Source of the DNA: Caballeronia telluris
GTDB taxonomy: Bacteria; Pseudomonadota; Gammaproteobacteria; Burkholderiales; Burkholderiaceae
Assembly: GCF_001544495.1 (NCBI RefSeq)
Contig: NZ_FCNZ02000005.1
Span: 1-64,000, forward strand
Reading direction: 5' to 3'
DNA: 64,000 nucleotides
In this document: positions 17,939-27,113 of the stretch, one piece after another
Layout of the letters: each line of letters begins with the position of its first letter
Numbering within the stretch: position 1 is the first letter of the stretch
The notes under the pieces: model-generated
The model's input: the letters and a program-made list of their open reading frames with translations, nothing else
Database searches by the model: none
What the model was told of the DNA's origin: nothing
Program-made: the position numbers and the translations under genes

Positions 17939-17950
17939 GTCTTCCTCCAA

Positions 17951-19486
17951 TTATTTAGGACTACTGCTCGGCAAAACGCGGCGGCCGGTGCGGCTGCGCG
18001 CATGTCCTGAGGCGGTACAGGCGTCCATGGCTTTGACGACGCCTTGTGCGCGAATCGCCGACAGATGGCGTGCAACGTGTGCGACGAAGCACGGCTGTGC
18101 GCGCAGATCGCATCCGAAAATCGACTCAATTTCGAACAGTGTTTGTACCGCATCAACGGCATCCGCGTGCAAGGTCGATCGGACCGCCTCGGTCAGTGTA
18201 CCGGCAAGGGGATCAGCGATGGCGTAGGTGCGGCCCGTCTCGTCTTGACCGCTGAGGTACGCGATCCAGCCGGCCAACGCAAAGGCGAGGTGTTCGGTCG
18301 GCTTGCCACTTGTCAGGTTGGCACGCACGCTCTCCAGCCAGCGCTGTGGCAGTTTCTGAGAGCCATCGGTCGCGATCTGTTGCAAGCGGTGATCGAGCGC
18401 GGTGTTGCGAAAACGCGCGAACAGCTCAGCGCGATAGGCGGCCAAAGCGGGTCGCGACAGCGTCGGCTCCACCTCGTCGCGCAACATGCGTTCCACAAAG
18501 TTGAGCACCGCCGGTGCGCCGATCGCCTGATCGACGGTGTCATAGCCGATTAGCGACCCGAGGTACGCGAGCGCCGAGTGTGCGCCGTTCAACATCCGCA
18601 ATTTGGCCTGCTCATAGGGACGCGCGTCACCCACGAGCGTCGCGCCCGCGCGCTCCCACGCCGGCCGCGGTCCCGCGAAGCGGTCCTCGATCACCCATTG
18701 CGAAAACGGCTCGGTCATAACCGGCCACGCATCGTCGGCACCGAGCTGCTTCGCGACGCGCATGCGATCGGCGTCGGTGGTGAGCGGCACGATCCGATCC
18801 ACCATCGTGCTGGGAAATGCGCCCTCTAATTCGATCCAGTCGGCCAGCAGAGGATCCGCTTTGCGCGCGAACGCCAGCGTCAACGCGCGCATCGTGTCGC
18901 CATTGGACGGCAGGTTGTCGCACGACAGCACGGTAAACGGGCCGAGACCGGCCGCGCGGCGCAGCGCCAGCGCGCGCACGACGAAGCCGATCGCGCTTCG
19001 TGGCGCGGCGGCCTCGCGCAGATCATGGGCAATGTCGGGATGATCGAACTGCAATGCGCCGCTGGCCGGATTGCGGCAATAGCCTTTCTCGGTGATCGTC
19101 AGGCTGACGATATGACAGCGCGGATCGGACATCGCATCGAGCACGGCGGTGGGCGACTGCGGCGCGACCAGCGAAGTGATCAGCGCACCGATGACCTGGA
19201 ACGAATCCGTGGCGCCGTCGCGCACATCCACGGCATACAGATGATCTTGCGGAGTGAGCGCCTTCGACGTATCTGCACGCCGCAACGACACGCCGACGAT
19301 GCCCCAGCGGTGATCGCCAGCACGCAACGTGTGCTCGGTGTACACGGCCTGATGCGCGCGATGAAACGCCCCGAGGCCCAGATGGACAATGCCCGGTGCA
19401 AGGCTCGCGCGATCGTAGTCGGGAACGATGACTTCGCCAGCAGTGCGCGCCGCGAGCGCAGCCAGAGCGGCATTACTCAGCCGCAT
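17951..19486 (-). CDS. uxuB: Fructuronate reductase / mannitol dehydrogenase family oxidoreductase
   Basis: The 511-residue NAD-dependent polyol dehydrogenase shows the N-terminal [27 protein letters not shown], the [13 protein letters not shown] motif, and the catalytic-domain [11 protein letters not shown] and [16 protein letters not shown] (Lys-Asn-His region). It reduces fructuronate to mannonate in glucuronate breakdown, or oxidises mannitol or related polyols. ATG 19486 overlaps the 3' end of uxuA by 14 bases, showing translational coupling, and together with uxuA it supports fructuronate reductase over mannitol dehydrogenase. An earlier in-frame ATG at 19525 is less likely. Confidence 0.85.
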   Translation of the reverse strand: MRLSNAALAALAARTAGEVIVPDYDRASLAPGIVHLGLGAFHRAHQAVYTEHTLRAGDHRWGIVGVSLRRADTSKALTPQDHLYAVDVRDGATDSFQVIGALITSLVAPQSPTAVLDAMSDPRCHIVSLTITEKGYCRNPASGALQFDHPDIAHDLREAAAPRSAIGFVVRALALRRAAGLGPFTVLSCDNLPSNGDTMRALTLAFARKADPLLADWIELEGAFPSTMVDRIVPLTTDADRMRVAKQLGADDAWPVMTEPFSQWVIEDRFAGPRPAWERAGATLVGDARPYEQAKLRMLNGAHSALAYLGSLIGYDTVDQAIGAPAVLNFVERMLRDEVEPTLSRPALAAYRAELFARFRNTALDHRLQQIATDGSQKLPQRWLESVRANLTSGKPTEHLAFALAGWIAYLSGQDETGRTYAIADPLAGTLTEAVRSTLHADAVDAVQTLFEIESIFGCDLRAQPCFVAHVARHLSAIRAQGVVKAMDACTASGHARSRTGRRVLPSSSPK

Positions 19487-20531
19487 GATGGGCCGGATGT
19501 TTGGCGAGGCCTTCCCAGAGGCCATTCAGGTAGACCGCACCCAGCGCGCGGTCGAACAGCCCATAGCCGGCGCGGCCCGTTTCGCCCCAGATCATTCGCC
19601 CATGGTCCGGCCTTGCATAGCCTTCAAAGCCGGTTTCGAAATAGGCTCTTACAATCTCGGCCATGTCGAGCGAGCCGTCGGCCGAGCGATGCGAGGTCTC
19701 ATGAAAATCGCCCGCCGCATTGGTTTGCACGTTACGCAGGTGTGCAAAATGAATCCGGCCACGCGCGCCGAACTCGCGCACCAGTGCCGGAATATCGTTC
19801 TGCAGGTCCGCGCCCAGTGACCCCGAACACAGCGTCAGGCCGTTGGCGGGATCGTCTACGATTGCCAGCACGCGCTGCAGGTCAGCGCGATTCTTCACGA
19901 TGCGCGGCAGCCCAAAAATCGGCCGCGGCGGATCGTCGGGGTGGATCGCCATCTTGATGCCGGCTTGTTTAGCCACCGGAATGGTCGCGCGCAGGAAGTA
20001 GTCGAGATTGGCCCAGAGACCGGCTTCGTCAAGCGCTTCGTAGTCGCGCAGCAGGGCTCTCAACTGCTCGGGCCGATAACTCGCGTCCCAGCCGGGCAGA
20101 TGGATACCTTGGCTGACATTGAGCTCGCGGATCGCTTGTGTGTCGAACGCGAGCGTCGTCGATCCATCAGGCAGGCGCATTTCCAGCGAGGTGCGGGTCC
20201 AGTCGAAAACCGGCATGAAGTTGTAGCAGACCACTTTCACGCCGCAGGCGCCAAGGTGACGCAGCGTCTGGCCGTAGTTGGCGATGAGCGTGTCGCGCGT
20301 CGGTTTGCCGAGCTTGATGTCCTCGTGCACCGGCACGCTTTCTATCACTTCCAGTGTCAGGCCGTGAGCCTCTATCCCCTCCTTCAGCGACAGGATCCTG
20401 TCGATCGGCCACACCTCGCCCACGGGCACGTCATAGATCGCCGAGACGACCCCGACCACGCCGGGGATCTGGCGGATATATGCGAGCGGCACGGGGTCCG
20501 TGTCGCCATACCATCGAAAGGTCATTTTCAC
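19473..20531 (-). CDS. uxuA: Mannonate dehydratase
   Basis: The 352-residue TIM-barrel enzyme has the UxuA N-terminus ([30 protein letters not shown]), the central [16 protein letters not shown], and the metal-site segments [17 protein letters not shown] and RIHFAHLRN. It dehydrates D-mannonate to 2-keto-3-deoxygluconate. A GTG at 20531 has GAGGAGGAGA seven to eight bases upstream, better than the ATG two codons later. It is the first gene of uxuA-uxuB-iolB, and the second copy of the 54-bp LysR element lies 167 bases upstream. Confidence 0.92.
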   Translation of the reverse strand: MKMTFRWYGDTDPVPLAYIRQIPGVVGVVSAIYDVPVGEVWPIDRILSLKEGIEAHGLTLEVIESVPVHEDIKLGKPTRDTLIANYGQTLRHLGACGVKVVCYNFMPVFDWTRTSLEMRLPDGSTTLAFDTQAIRELNVSQGIHLPGWDASYRPEQLRALLRDYEALDEAGLWANLDYFLRATIPVAKQAGIKMAIHPDDPPRPIFGLPRIVKNRADLQRVLAIVDDPANGLTLCSGSLGADLQNDIPALVREFGARGRIHFAHLRNVQTNAAGDFHETSHRSADGSLDMAEIVRAYFETGFEGYARPDHGRMIWGETGRAGYGLFDRALGAVYLNGLWEGLAKHPAHHAAE

Positions 20532-20697
20532 GTTCGAGTCTCCTCCTCGCATGCTCGCCTCGCCTTCGACGTAGGCGGCGCATTCATGAATGGTCGGTGC
20601 GGCCCTTTCGCATCAATTAGCGCGGCAAGGCGGCGGAAGGACGCCATGCTGGGTTCGTGCAGGGGCGCAGCCATGAGTCCGCATGCTAGCGGCGGTC

Positions 20698-20751
20698 GAC
20701 ATGCTTTTAAAATGAAGAATAACGCCCCATCTATACGATTATGGAATACAT
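20698..20751. promoter_or_regulatory. Copy 2 of the 54-bp shared element, upstream of uxuA
   Basis: It is ungapped and 40 of 54 positions match 16034-16087, in the same orientation relative to the minus-strand gene it precedes. The surrounding DNA is GC-rich, so a conserved AT-rich block here is unlikely to be chance. It is the likely regulator-binding and promoter region of uxuA-uxuB-iolB. Confidence 0.65.
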
Positions 20752-20904
20752 TCGACCGCAATCGAGCCGTTGCCTCGCATCCCGCATCCGGCGATGCACG
20801 TTCTTCCTGTCACCGCTCGAGGCGCCGGCAGACGTTGCAAGATCATTGCAGACGTTCTCGCGGCAATAGAAAACAAGTCCGTGGTGTGCAACGCCCCAGC
20901 CGAA

Positions 20905-21190
20905 GTCCCGCACGCCTGTGATGCGGCAACGAAGGCCGGCGATCTTGATGCTTTGCTCCGCGTTCACCCAACGACGCCGCGACGCGGATGACAAACGGAG
21001 AGGTGGCACAGCAAAGCCCGGCGAAACTGCGCAGGGCGCTGGCAAAGTTGCTGGCCGTTCGACCGCGAATTCGCAACACGGTGCGTCGCGTGCTGTCGAG
21101 CGACGACATTGCCCTCGTTCTTCTGGACTGGACTCTAAGTGTGACACTGCCAGACGGTCAGCAACATCAGGATCACGGGACCGCCATGTC
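20905..21190 (+). pseudogene. SnoaL/NTF2-like (DUF4440-type) protein, frameshifted and 3'-truncated
   Basis: One frame reads DAATKAGDLDALLRV; a shift near 20970-20990 then gives AKLRRALAKLLAVRPRIRN and SSDDIALVLLDWTLSVTLPDG, the order of a small cone-fold SnoaL/ketosteroid-isomerase-like protein. The coding character ends at about 21190 just after DHGTA, where an IS-end-like segment begins. No function can be assigned to what remains. Confidence 0.45.
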
Positions 21191-21194
21191 GTGC

Positions 21195-21315
21195 TGGCCT
21201 GTTGATGTCCACCCAGAATTGACCCGCACCCCCGCCTGAGCCAGTAGTTTTCATCGAATTTTGACCCACGTGATTGAATGTCCTGCTCAATCTTTGAGCA
21301 GGAGATACAGAGGTG
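21195..21315. mobile_element. Short IS-end-like scar
   Basis: About 120 bases carry two spaced TTGACCC motifs (in agaattgacccgca and gaattttgacccacg) and an 18-base inverted repeat tcctgctcaatctttgagcagga-like hairpin near 21282-21304. Repeated subterminal TTGACCC-type motifs are seen at ends of IS21-like elements. The stretch exactly separates two truncated gene remnants, so it is probably what is left after an IS-mediated deletion. The family assignment is tentative. Confidence 0.35.
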
Positions 21316-21700
21316 ACCACGAACTCGGAGAATTGCGCTGCGTTGGCGTCGCTTCGGATAACGAAGTGAATGGCGGTCTTCTGTTCCCTGTGAGCAATCG
21401 CATCGGTCACGCGTTGGGCATCCGGCAAAGCGGGATCAATCTAATACGGAATCCGTCCGTTGGGCCATCTGAAATTCTTTCCCGTGATGCCGACGGAGAA
21501 AAGCACGGGATTCCCCGCATCGTCGGATTGCATGTCGGCGACGTCGCCGAGCACGACGTCACGCTCGACATCGCCTTGCCGTCGACGTCCGCGTAATGCA
21601 GCCATTTGACGAGCCGCCAGACGCGGCTTCGGTAGGTTTTTTGGTAGCCATCGCAACATACCTTGCGCAAGAGGGCTCAATGAGACGGCGCGCGTCTTCG
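21313..21700 (-). pseudogene. Astacin-like (M12A) zinc metallopeptidase, N-terminal remnant
   Basis: On the minus strand one frame reads DVVLGDVADMQ, NPVLFSVGITGKNFRWPNGRIPY, then a TAG at 21441-21443, then IDPALPDAQRVTDAIAHRE and TAIHFVIRSDANAAQFSEFVV. This matches the start of an astacin-type domain (RWPNGRIPY-IDP, the helix before the zinc site). Parts further upstream are in other frames (HYADVDGKAM). The zinc-binding HExxH region is gone because the sequence changes to the IS-like scar at about 21313. Non-functional. Confidence 0.55.
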
Positions 21701-22047
21701 GCGGACGCACGCAAAGTGACGCAAGTCGCTTCGAATGACCCATGCTTGATAGGGCTCGACCTGCATCGCCAGGCCGAACCCGCCAAAAACCGCGGATCAC
21801 GCGCTCAAAGCGATTTCAAGAAAGAGATCGATGGCGCGAAGAAATACTCCCCTCCGCGCATTTGCACGAAGCCTGAGAAGCTCTCATCGTGCTTGCCGTC
21901 GCTCAGATGTACGCCCCAATCGCTCATCGACTGGCAATTCGAGGTTTCTCCTCCTACTCTATCTTTCATCTCGATTCGAACGGCCGATTGACGATCGGTC
22001 GATCGCCAACGCATTGACGGTGCTCCGGACCGCCAAGGAGAGTCGCG

Positions 22048-23802
22048 ATGTCCGTCTTCCTGCGTGTGTTGCCCGGACTGTGCATGATCGGACTCGTGTG
22101 CGCCGCCGCGCCCGCATCGGCCGTCGACGTATCGACCGTCGGCATCGACAACACGAGGCAAGGATGGAACCGGTCGGAGACGACGCTCACGCCCGCGAAC
22201 GTGCCGCGTCTGCACAAGCTGCGCGAATTCGTTGTCGACGAAAAAATCGATGTGACGCCGCTCATCGTCGGCAAGCGCCTCTATGTGTTCACGATGACGA
22301 ACACGGCCTTCATTTTCGACGTCGACACCGGCGCTCGACTAACGTCGCGTCAGCTCGCACCGCCGTTCGACCCGAGGCCCGATCCGGGACAGATGGACAG
22401 ATGGCGGCTCTATCACAATTGGGGCATTACGGCGACGCCCGTCATCGACACCGCCACGAATACGCTGTACGTCACGACGTTCGGCAAGCCTTCGCCAACG
22501 AGTCCGAACACCGAACGCAACAACATGCTGTGGATTCTGGACGCGACGACGCTAGCCGACAAAAAGCCGCCTGTGCTCATCGCCGGCGACGCGGACAACG
22601 GTGGCGGCGGCATCGCAAACGGCTTCAGTCTGCCCTATCAGAAGATGCGCGCGGGACTGGCTCTGCTTTCCGGCGCCGATGGCAACAAGGCGGTCGTGAT
22701 CTCGTTTTCGATCAACGGCGAGAATCCGCGCGGACCGGGGCACGGCTTCGTCGTTGCTTTCGATGTTCGCGGCCTGAACCGCGATGCTGGTTTTTCGCCG
22801 ACGCCCGCGGTATGGAACGTCACGCCCGGAGGCGGCGCGGGCGGCGTGTGGATGTCGGGCAGCGGGCCGGCCATCGACGGCAACGACATCTACCTCACGA
22901 CAGGAAACGGCATGGACCCCGGCACGATGCCGGGCAACTTCGGCGAGAGCTTTGTGAAGCTACGCTATACGCCGGGTGTTGCCGGCGCGGACAATGGCAA
23001 GCCGAAGCTCGAGCTGGCTGACTACTGGGGTGCGTTCAGCGACTTCGGCCGGGCCGATGAAGATCAGGATCTGGGCGCCGCTGGCGTGTTCATCGTGCCA
23101 GCGGGCGGCAATTTGGTCGGAGGCGGCAAGGACGGCATTCTGTACAACCTCAACATGCGCAATCTGGGCAAGACCCGATGGGATCCGCATTTCAATCTGC
23201 CTTTCGTGGCGAGCTATCTGCCGAACCCGCCGAACGGCGCCGCTGGCTTGCCCACGACGACGGTTCCCGATCCCAACTGGCCGATCGTCGATCGGGACCG
23301 CAATACGACTGCCCGAACGCCGACGGGAAAGAGCTACCATATTCACGGCACGCCGGTGTACATGGAGCGTGGCGACAGCGCGAGCGTCTATGTGTGGGGC
23401 GAGAACGAACGCCTGAAGGCATTTGACATCGACTTGGCGACACGGCGCATCACGACCTTTCGAGGACAGGGAACCCAGTTCGCTTCCGGTGCGATGCAGG
23501 CGCCCGGCGGCATGCCGGGAGGACGGCTCGTCGTGTCGTCAAATGGCACGGCGTCCGGAACCGGCATCATTTGGGGCACGTATCCCGTGTTCGGTAACGC
23601 GAATTCCATGGTGGTTCACGGCGCACTCGTGGCGTACGACGCGACGCAGACGATCAACGGCAATCTCAAGCAGCTCTTTCACAGCGACGCCGATCCCGCT
23701 AACAACCTCGGCAATTTCGCCAAGTATTCGACGCCAGTGGTCGCCAACGGACGCGTGTACGTGGGCACGTTCAGCAACAAAGTGGTTCAGTACGGACTTT
23801 GA
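22048..23802 (+). CDS. Secreted PQQ-like beta-propeller repeat protein of unknown role
   Basis: The 584-residue protein has a signal peptide (cleavage near PASAVD, residue 26) and then repeated blades of the type TPLIVGKRLYVFTMTNTAFIF, TPVIDTATNTLYVTTFG, TPVYMERGDSASVYVWGE and TPVVANGRVYVGTF, the outer-propeller style of PQQ enzymes and outer-membrane assembly scaffolds. I do not see the Cys-Cys pair or Asp-rich active site of quinoprotein alcohol dehydrogenases, so an enzymatic role is unsure. AGGAG lies about 10 bases before the ATG. A small lipoprotein gene follows after 58 bases. Confidence 0.7.
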   Translation: MSVFLRVLPGLCMIGLVCAAAPASAVDVSTVGIDNTRQGWNRSETTLTPANVPRLHKLREFVVDEKIDVTPLIVGKRLYVFTMTNTAFIFDVDTGARLTSRQLAPPFDPRPDPGQMDRWRLYHNWGITATPVIDTATNTLYVTTFGKPSPTSPNTERNNMLWILDATTLADKKPPVLIAGDADNGGGGIANGFSLPYQKMRAGLALLSGADGNKAVVISFSINGENPRGPGHGFVVAFDVRGLNRDAGFSPTPAVWNVTPGGGAGGVWMSGSGPAIDGNDIYLTTGNGMDPGTMPGNFGESFVKLRYTPGVAGADNGKPKLELADYWGAFSDFGRADEDQDLGAAGVFIVPAGGNLVGGGKDGILYNLNMRNLGKTRWDPHFNLPFVASYLPNPPNGAAGLPTTTVPDPNWPIVDRDRNTTARTPTGKSYHIHGTPVYMERGDSASVYVWGENERLKAFDIDLATRRITTFRGQGTQFASGAMQAPGGMPGGRLVVSSNGTASGTGIIWGTYPVFGNANSMVVHGALVAYDATQTINGNLKQLFHSDADPANNLGNFAKYSTPVVANGRVYVGTFSNKVVQYGL

Positions 23803-23860
23803 GCAACCGTGGCGATTGCGCGCTCGAACGACGATCGCCGATGCCCGGAAGGTGAACGCG

Positions 23861-24334
23861 ATGAAAACATTTGTCATGGCCTGCGTTGCGGTGCTGGCTG
23901 CATGCAGCAGCAGTGCGCCGACTCCCGCGACACAGCCGGTAGCAGCAGCGCCAGCGGTGCCGCCGGGATCAGACCTCAACGATCTCGACGCCATGATGCT
24001 TGGCTGCAGCAAGGCGGCACTGAATGCCGCCGCGCGTGCGGCGGCGAAGGCGCCATCGCAAGGCAGCTACCAGTTCTCGTACTTCGCGATCGTCGCGGAC
24101 GCCCATCATGCCGCTTACGAAGTGCATTTCGAGAGCAACTATCAAGGCGAGCCGGAGCTGCGCTATTGCGTGGCGATGTACTGTCAGCAGGGCTGGGATC
24201 CCGCCGCGACCAAAACGACCGTCACACTCATGTCGAACGGTGGCAGGAAGAACGGCAAGGTCACGCCTGCGGGACGCTGTCTCGCCCAGCACGAGACGAG
24301 TCACGCCACGCGCAGCGAAACTCCGGCGCAGTAG
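23861..24334 (+). CDS. Small lipoprotein of unknown function
   Basis: The 157-residue protein starts MKTFVMACVAVLAAC with a lipobox (LAAC) putting the acylated Cys at residue 15, followed by a Pro/Ala/Thr-rich linker and a compact domain (about 35-130) holding three cysteines. I do not recognise the family. It is 58 bases after the beta-propeller gene on the same strand and may be cotranscribed with it, so both may act at the envelope. GGTGA lies just upstream of the ATG. Confidence 0.65.
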   Translation: MKTFVMACVAVLAACSSSAPTPATQPVAAAPAVPPGSDLNDLDAMMLGCSKAALNAAARAAAKAPSQGSYQFSYFAIVADAHHAAYEVHFESNYQGEPELRYCVAMYCQQGWDPAATKTTVTLMSNGGRKNGKVTPAGRCLAQHETSHATRSETPAQ

Positions 24335-24728
24335 GCGCGCATCGCGCCTACCAGCCGATGGTCGCCATCCTTCACTTGCTACGGGCGAAGCGAATCGCAG
24401 CCCGTGGACCATGCTCCCGGCGCTAGAGAGATTCGCGGCGCCTTCATTGGCCCGAATTCTATGTCAGGCGAGTTCGCCGGGCTCAACTGACTTCCTTGTT
24501 TCATCGCTCCTCAGCCCCCAAAAAACAGACGCAAAAGGAAGCACTGCGCTTGGGCTGTGAGTCGCGCGAGAAGCGCCGAGGTGTCCTTGTCAGATCCCGA
24601 AGAACAACGCGCGTCGACACAACGAAACCGATCCAGCCGCCGGTCTGCGAATGTCCGAACGCTTGGACGCGCGCGGCTAAAAGCAGATCGGCCAGCTTCG
24701 ACTCCAACGCTTATCGTCCCGCCGCGTC
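24335..24728. other. About 390 bases without a gene
   Basis: The stretch lies between the lipoprotein gene and a convergent MFS gene. Open frames on both strands are short and lack family character. I see no strong terminator, repeat or RNA gene. Confidence 0.5.
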
Positions 24729-26051
24729 TCACGTACTCACAAGCGTCGCATTTTGCTCGCTACGCGCGCTCTCCTGATGCATCCGTCCGACGAGCATCAG
24801 CGCGCAAACCAGCGTGATCAAAACATGCACCACTCCCAACGCCACCACGGACCAAATACTGCCCGTCGAGCTCAGAAGATATTGCCCGAGAATCGGCGTC
24901 GTGCCAGCGAACAGCATGCCGCAGATCTGATATGACAGCGAGATGCCCGTGTAGCGAACCTGCGCCGGAAACGACTTCGCGAGAATGCCGGCCATCGCCG
25001 CGTAGTACAACGAATGCGGAATCGATGCCAACGCCATGCCGATCATCGCGAGTTTCACCGAGCCGGTCGCGATCAGCGAGAACATCAATGGCAACGCGAC
25101 GATTTCGGGCACCAGCATGAAGGTCACCGCTTTCTTCAAGTCCATCTTCGTTGCGAGCACGGCGCCGAAGGGTTGCACGATCAGTTGCACGACGATCGCT
25201 GCGGTGATCACACCGAGGAACTGCGTGCGGTCGAAGCCGATGCTCGTGACCGCCCATGACAGCGCGAACGTGGTCTTGAAGTACGTCGCGGAAAGCGCGA
25301 TAACGCAGGCGCCCACGCCCATCGCGACGAGGCTCTTGTGATTGCGCAACACCTCGCCGATCGGCAGCTTCGCAATCTGCTTCTTATCCTTGAGTTCCTG
25401 CATCGCAGGCGACTCTTCGACGCTCATCCGGATGAACAATCCCACACCGACCAGCAAGGCCGAGAAGAGGAACGGAACACGCCAGCCCCATGTCATGAAC
25501 TGATGATCGGGAAGCGTCGAGACGATCAGGAACGCAAGCGTTGCAAGCAGATTGCCAGCGGGCGACCCTTGCTGGGCGAACGCCGCGTAGAGGATTTCCT
25601 TGCCCTTTGGCGCATGCTCCGACGACAGCACCACCGCCCCGCCCCACTCGCCACCCATCGCGATGCCTTGTAACAGGCGCAGCACGATCAGCAGCACCGG
25701 CGCGAGGACGCCGATTTGTCCGTAGGTCGGCAAGAGACCCATGCAGGTCGTGCAGCAACCCATGAGCATCAGCGTCGCGATCAGCGTCTTCTTGCGGCCG
25801 ACCTTGTCGCCGAGATGCCCGAAGACGATGCCGCCGATCGGACGCGCGAGAAAGCCGACCCAGAACGAAGCGAACGCGGCGAGCGTGCCGACCAACGCCG
25901 AGGTCGTGGGGAAGAAAACCTTGCCCAGCACGAGCGCCGCCGCGGTGCTGTAAGCGTAGAAGTCGTACCACTCGATCGTCGTTCCGACGAACGATGCAAT
26001 ACCCGCCTTACGGGCCTGGCCTTGTCTGTTTTCGGGCGCGTTAGCTGTCAA
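24729..26051 (-). CDS. MFS transporter, MHS (ShiA-like) family
   Basis: This protein of about 440 residues has VGTTIEWYDFYAYSTAAAL near the N-terminus, GHLGDKVGRKKTL between helices 2 and 3, and GGEWGGAVVLSSEHAP, all usual in MHS carriers. About twelve membrane helices are visible. The frame is open to 26081, but a TTG at 26051 has GGAGA six bases upstream, so I prefer that start. It is divergent from the IclR gene, and repeats of an operator type lie between them. It probably imports the substrate of the enzymes encoded at 27.1-29.9 kb. Confidence 0.85.
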   Translation of the reverse strand: MTANAPENRQGQARKAGIASFVGTTIEWYDFYAYSTAAALVLGKVFFPTTSALVGTLAAFASFWVGFLARPIGGIVFGHLGDKVGRKKTLIATLMLMGCCTTCMGLLPTYGQIGVLAPVLLIVLRLLQGIAMGGEWGGAVVLSSEHAPKGKEILYAAFAQQGSPAGNLLATLAFLIVSTLPDHQFMTWGWRVPFLFSALLVGVGLFIRMSVEESPAMQELKDKKQIAKLPIGEVLRNHKSLVAMGVGACVIALSATYFKTTFALSWAVTSIGFDRTQFLGVITAAIVVQLIVQPFGAVLATKMDLKKAVTFMLVPEIVALPLMFSLIATGSVKLAMIGMALASIPHSLYYAAMAGILAKSFPAQVRYTGISLSYQICGMLFAGTTPILGQYLLSSTGSIWSVVALGVVHVLITLVCALMLVGRMHQESARSEQNATLVST

Positions 26052-26120
26052 GACACATCTCCAAAATCGATTGCAGTTCACACACGGCCGGCTTTTTTAT
26101 AGCCGCCCGGCTGCCGCCAG

Positions 26121-26158
26121 TTGTTCGCTATCCGAACCACATTTCTTTATCCGAACAA
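26121..26158. promoter_or_regulatory. Candidate IclR operator between the MFS and iclR genes
   Basis: TATCCGAAC occurs twice (26129-26137 and 26148-26156), 19 bases apart, and the arms TTGTTCG (26121-26127) and CGAACAA (26152-26158) are inverted repeats. The site lies 70 bases before the MFS start and about 157 bases before the IclR start, which suits a regulator acting on both promoters. Confidence 0.5.
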
Positions 26159-26314
26159 TCGGCGAGGTGGCGGACTATGACCGCTGCGGTCCGTCAGCGT
26201 CAATCAAGGGATTACCCGAGGTGGCGTTAAGGCAAAGAGAGCGCGATCTACCTTTTTTAGGTGTTTACCCTCGGTCTATTGCGCCGAATCTATCGGAATG
26301 TCGATAATGTTCTC

Positions 26315-27058
26315 ATGGATGTGAAAACCGCTGCCCGCGTCTTCGATGTGATCAATCTCTTCGCCGAAGTTCGGCAACCGATGATCTACAGCGAAATTGC
26401 GCGTCGAACCGAAATCCCGCTCTCCAGTTGCCACGCTCTCTTGCAGACGATGGTCGCGAAGGGTTACCTGTACGCGCCCGGCGTCAAAGCGGGCTACTAC
26501 CCGACGCAGCGCTTGCTGCACGTCGCGCGCGACATCTGCAGCGAAGACCCGTTGACGCTCGCATTCCAGCCGCTGCTGAGCGCGCTACGCGATGCGACGG
26601 GAGAGACCGCCGCGCTGGCGACACTGGCGGGCAACCGGGTCGTGTATCTCGACGTGATGGAATCGCGCCAGAAGATTCGTTACAGCGACGAGCCGGGCGG
26701 CTTCATGTATGTGCATGCGAGCGCAGCGGGTAAAGCGCTCGCCGGCGCGCTTTCACTGGCCGCGCGCCGCAAGCTGCTCGATAGTTGTGAACCGCTGCCG
26801 GCATTCACCGACGGTTCGATCGCCGATCGCGCGGTACTCGAACGGGAGATCGAGCAAGGTGTGAAAGACGGCTGGCATCGCTCGACGGGCGAGAACGTCG
26901 AAGATGTCGCCGGACTGGCACGCGGCTTCTTGATTCACGGCGAGGCGTTCGCGCTGGTGATCGGGGCGCCGAAAGCGCGTCTTCTGAAAAACGAGCGACA
27001 CGCGGTTCAGGCGTTGCTCGAGGTCTACGGGCAAATTCCGCCATCGTTGCTGGGTTAG
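26315..27058 (+). CDS. IclR-family transcriptional regulator
   Basis: The protein of about 247 residues has an N-terminal winged helix (about 3-65: AARVFDVINLFAEV, YSEIARRTEIPLSSCHALLQTM) and an IclR effector domain (about 80-245, with YVHASAAGKALAG and the closing GAPKARL). ATG 26315 gives a typical length. The longer frame from 26261 would add 18 residues, and no ribosome binding site decides clearly. It sits between an MFS gene and four catabolic genes, which it probably controls. Confidence 0.88.
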   Translation: MDVKTAARVFDVINLFAEVRQPMIYSEIARRTEIPLSSCHALLQTMVAKGYLYAPGVKAGYYPTQRLLHVARDICSEDPLTLAFQPLLSALRDATGETAALATLAGNRVVYLDVMESRQKIRYSDEPGGFMYVHASAAGKALAGALSLAARRKLLDSCEPLPAFTDGSIADRAVLEREIEQGVKDGWHRSTGENVEDVAGLARGFLIHGEAFALVIGAPKARLLKNERHAVQALLEVYGQIPPSLLG

Positions 27059-27113
27059 GCGGCGTCGACTGCCCTTCCCTGTTTTTGCCCGCGAATAGCA
27101 AAAGGATGTCTTG

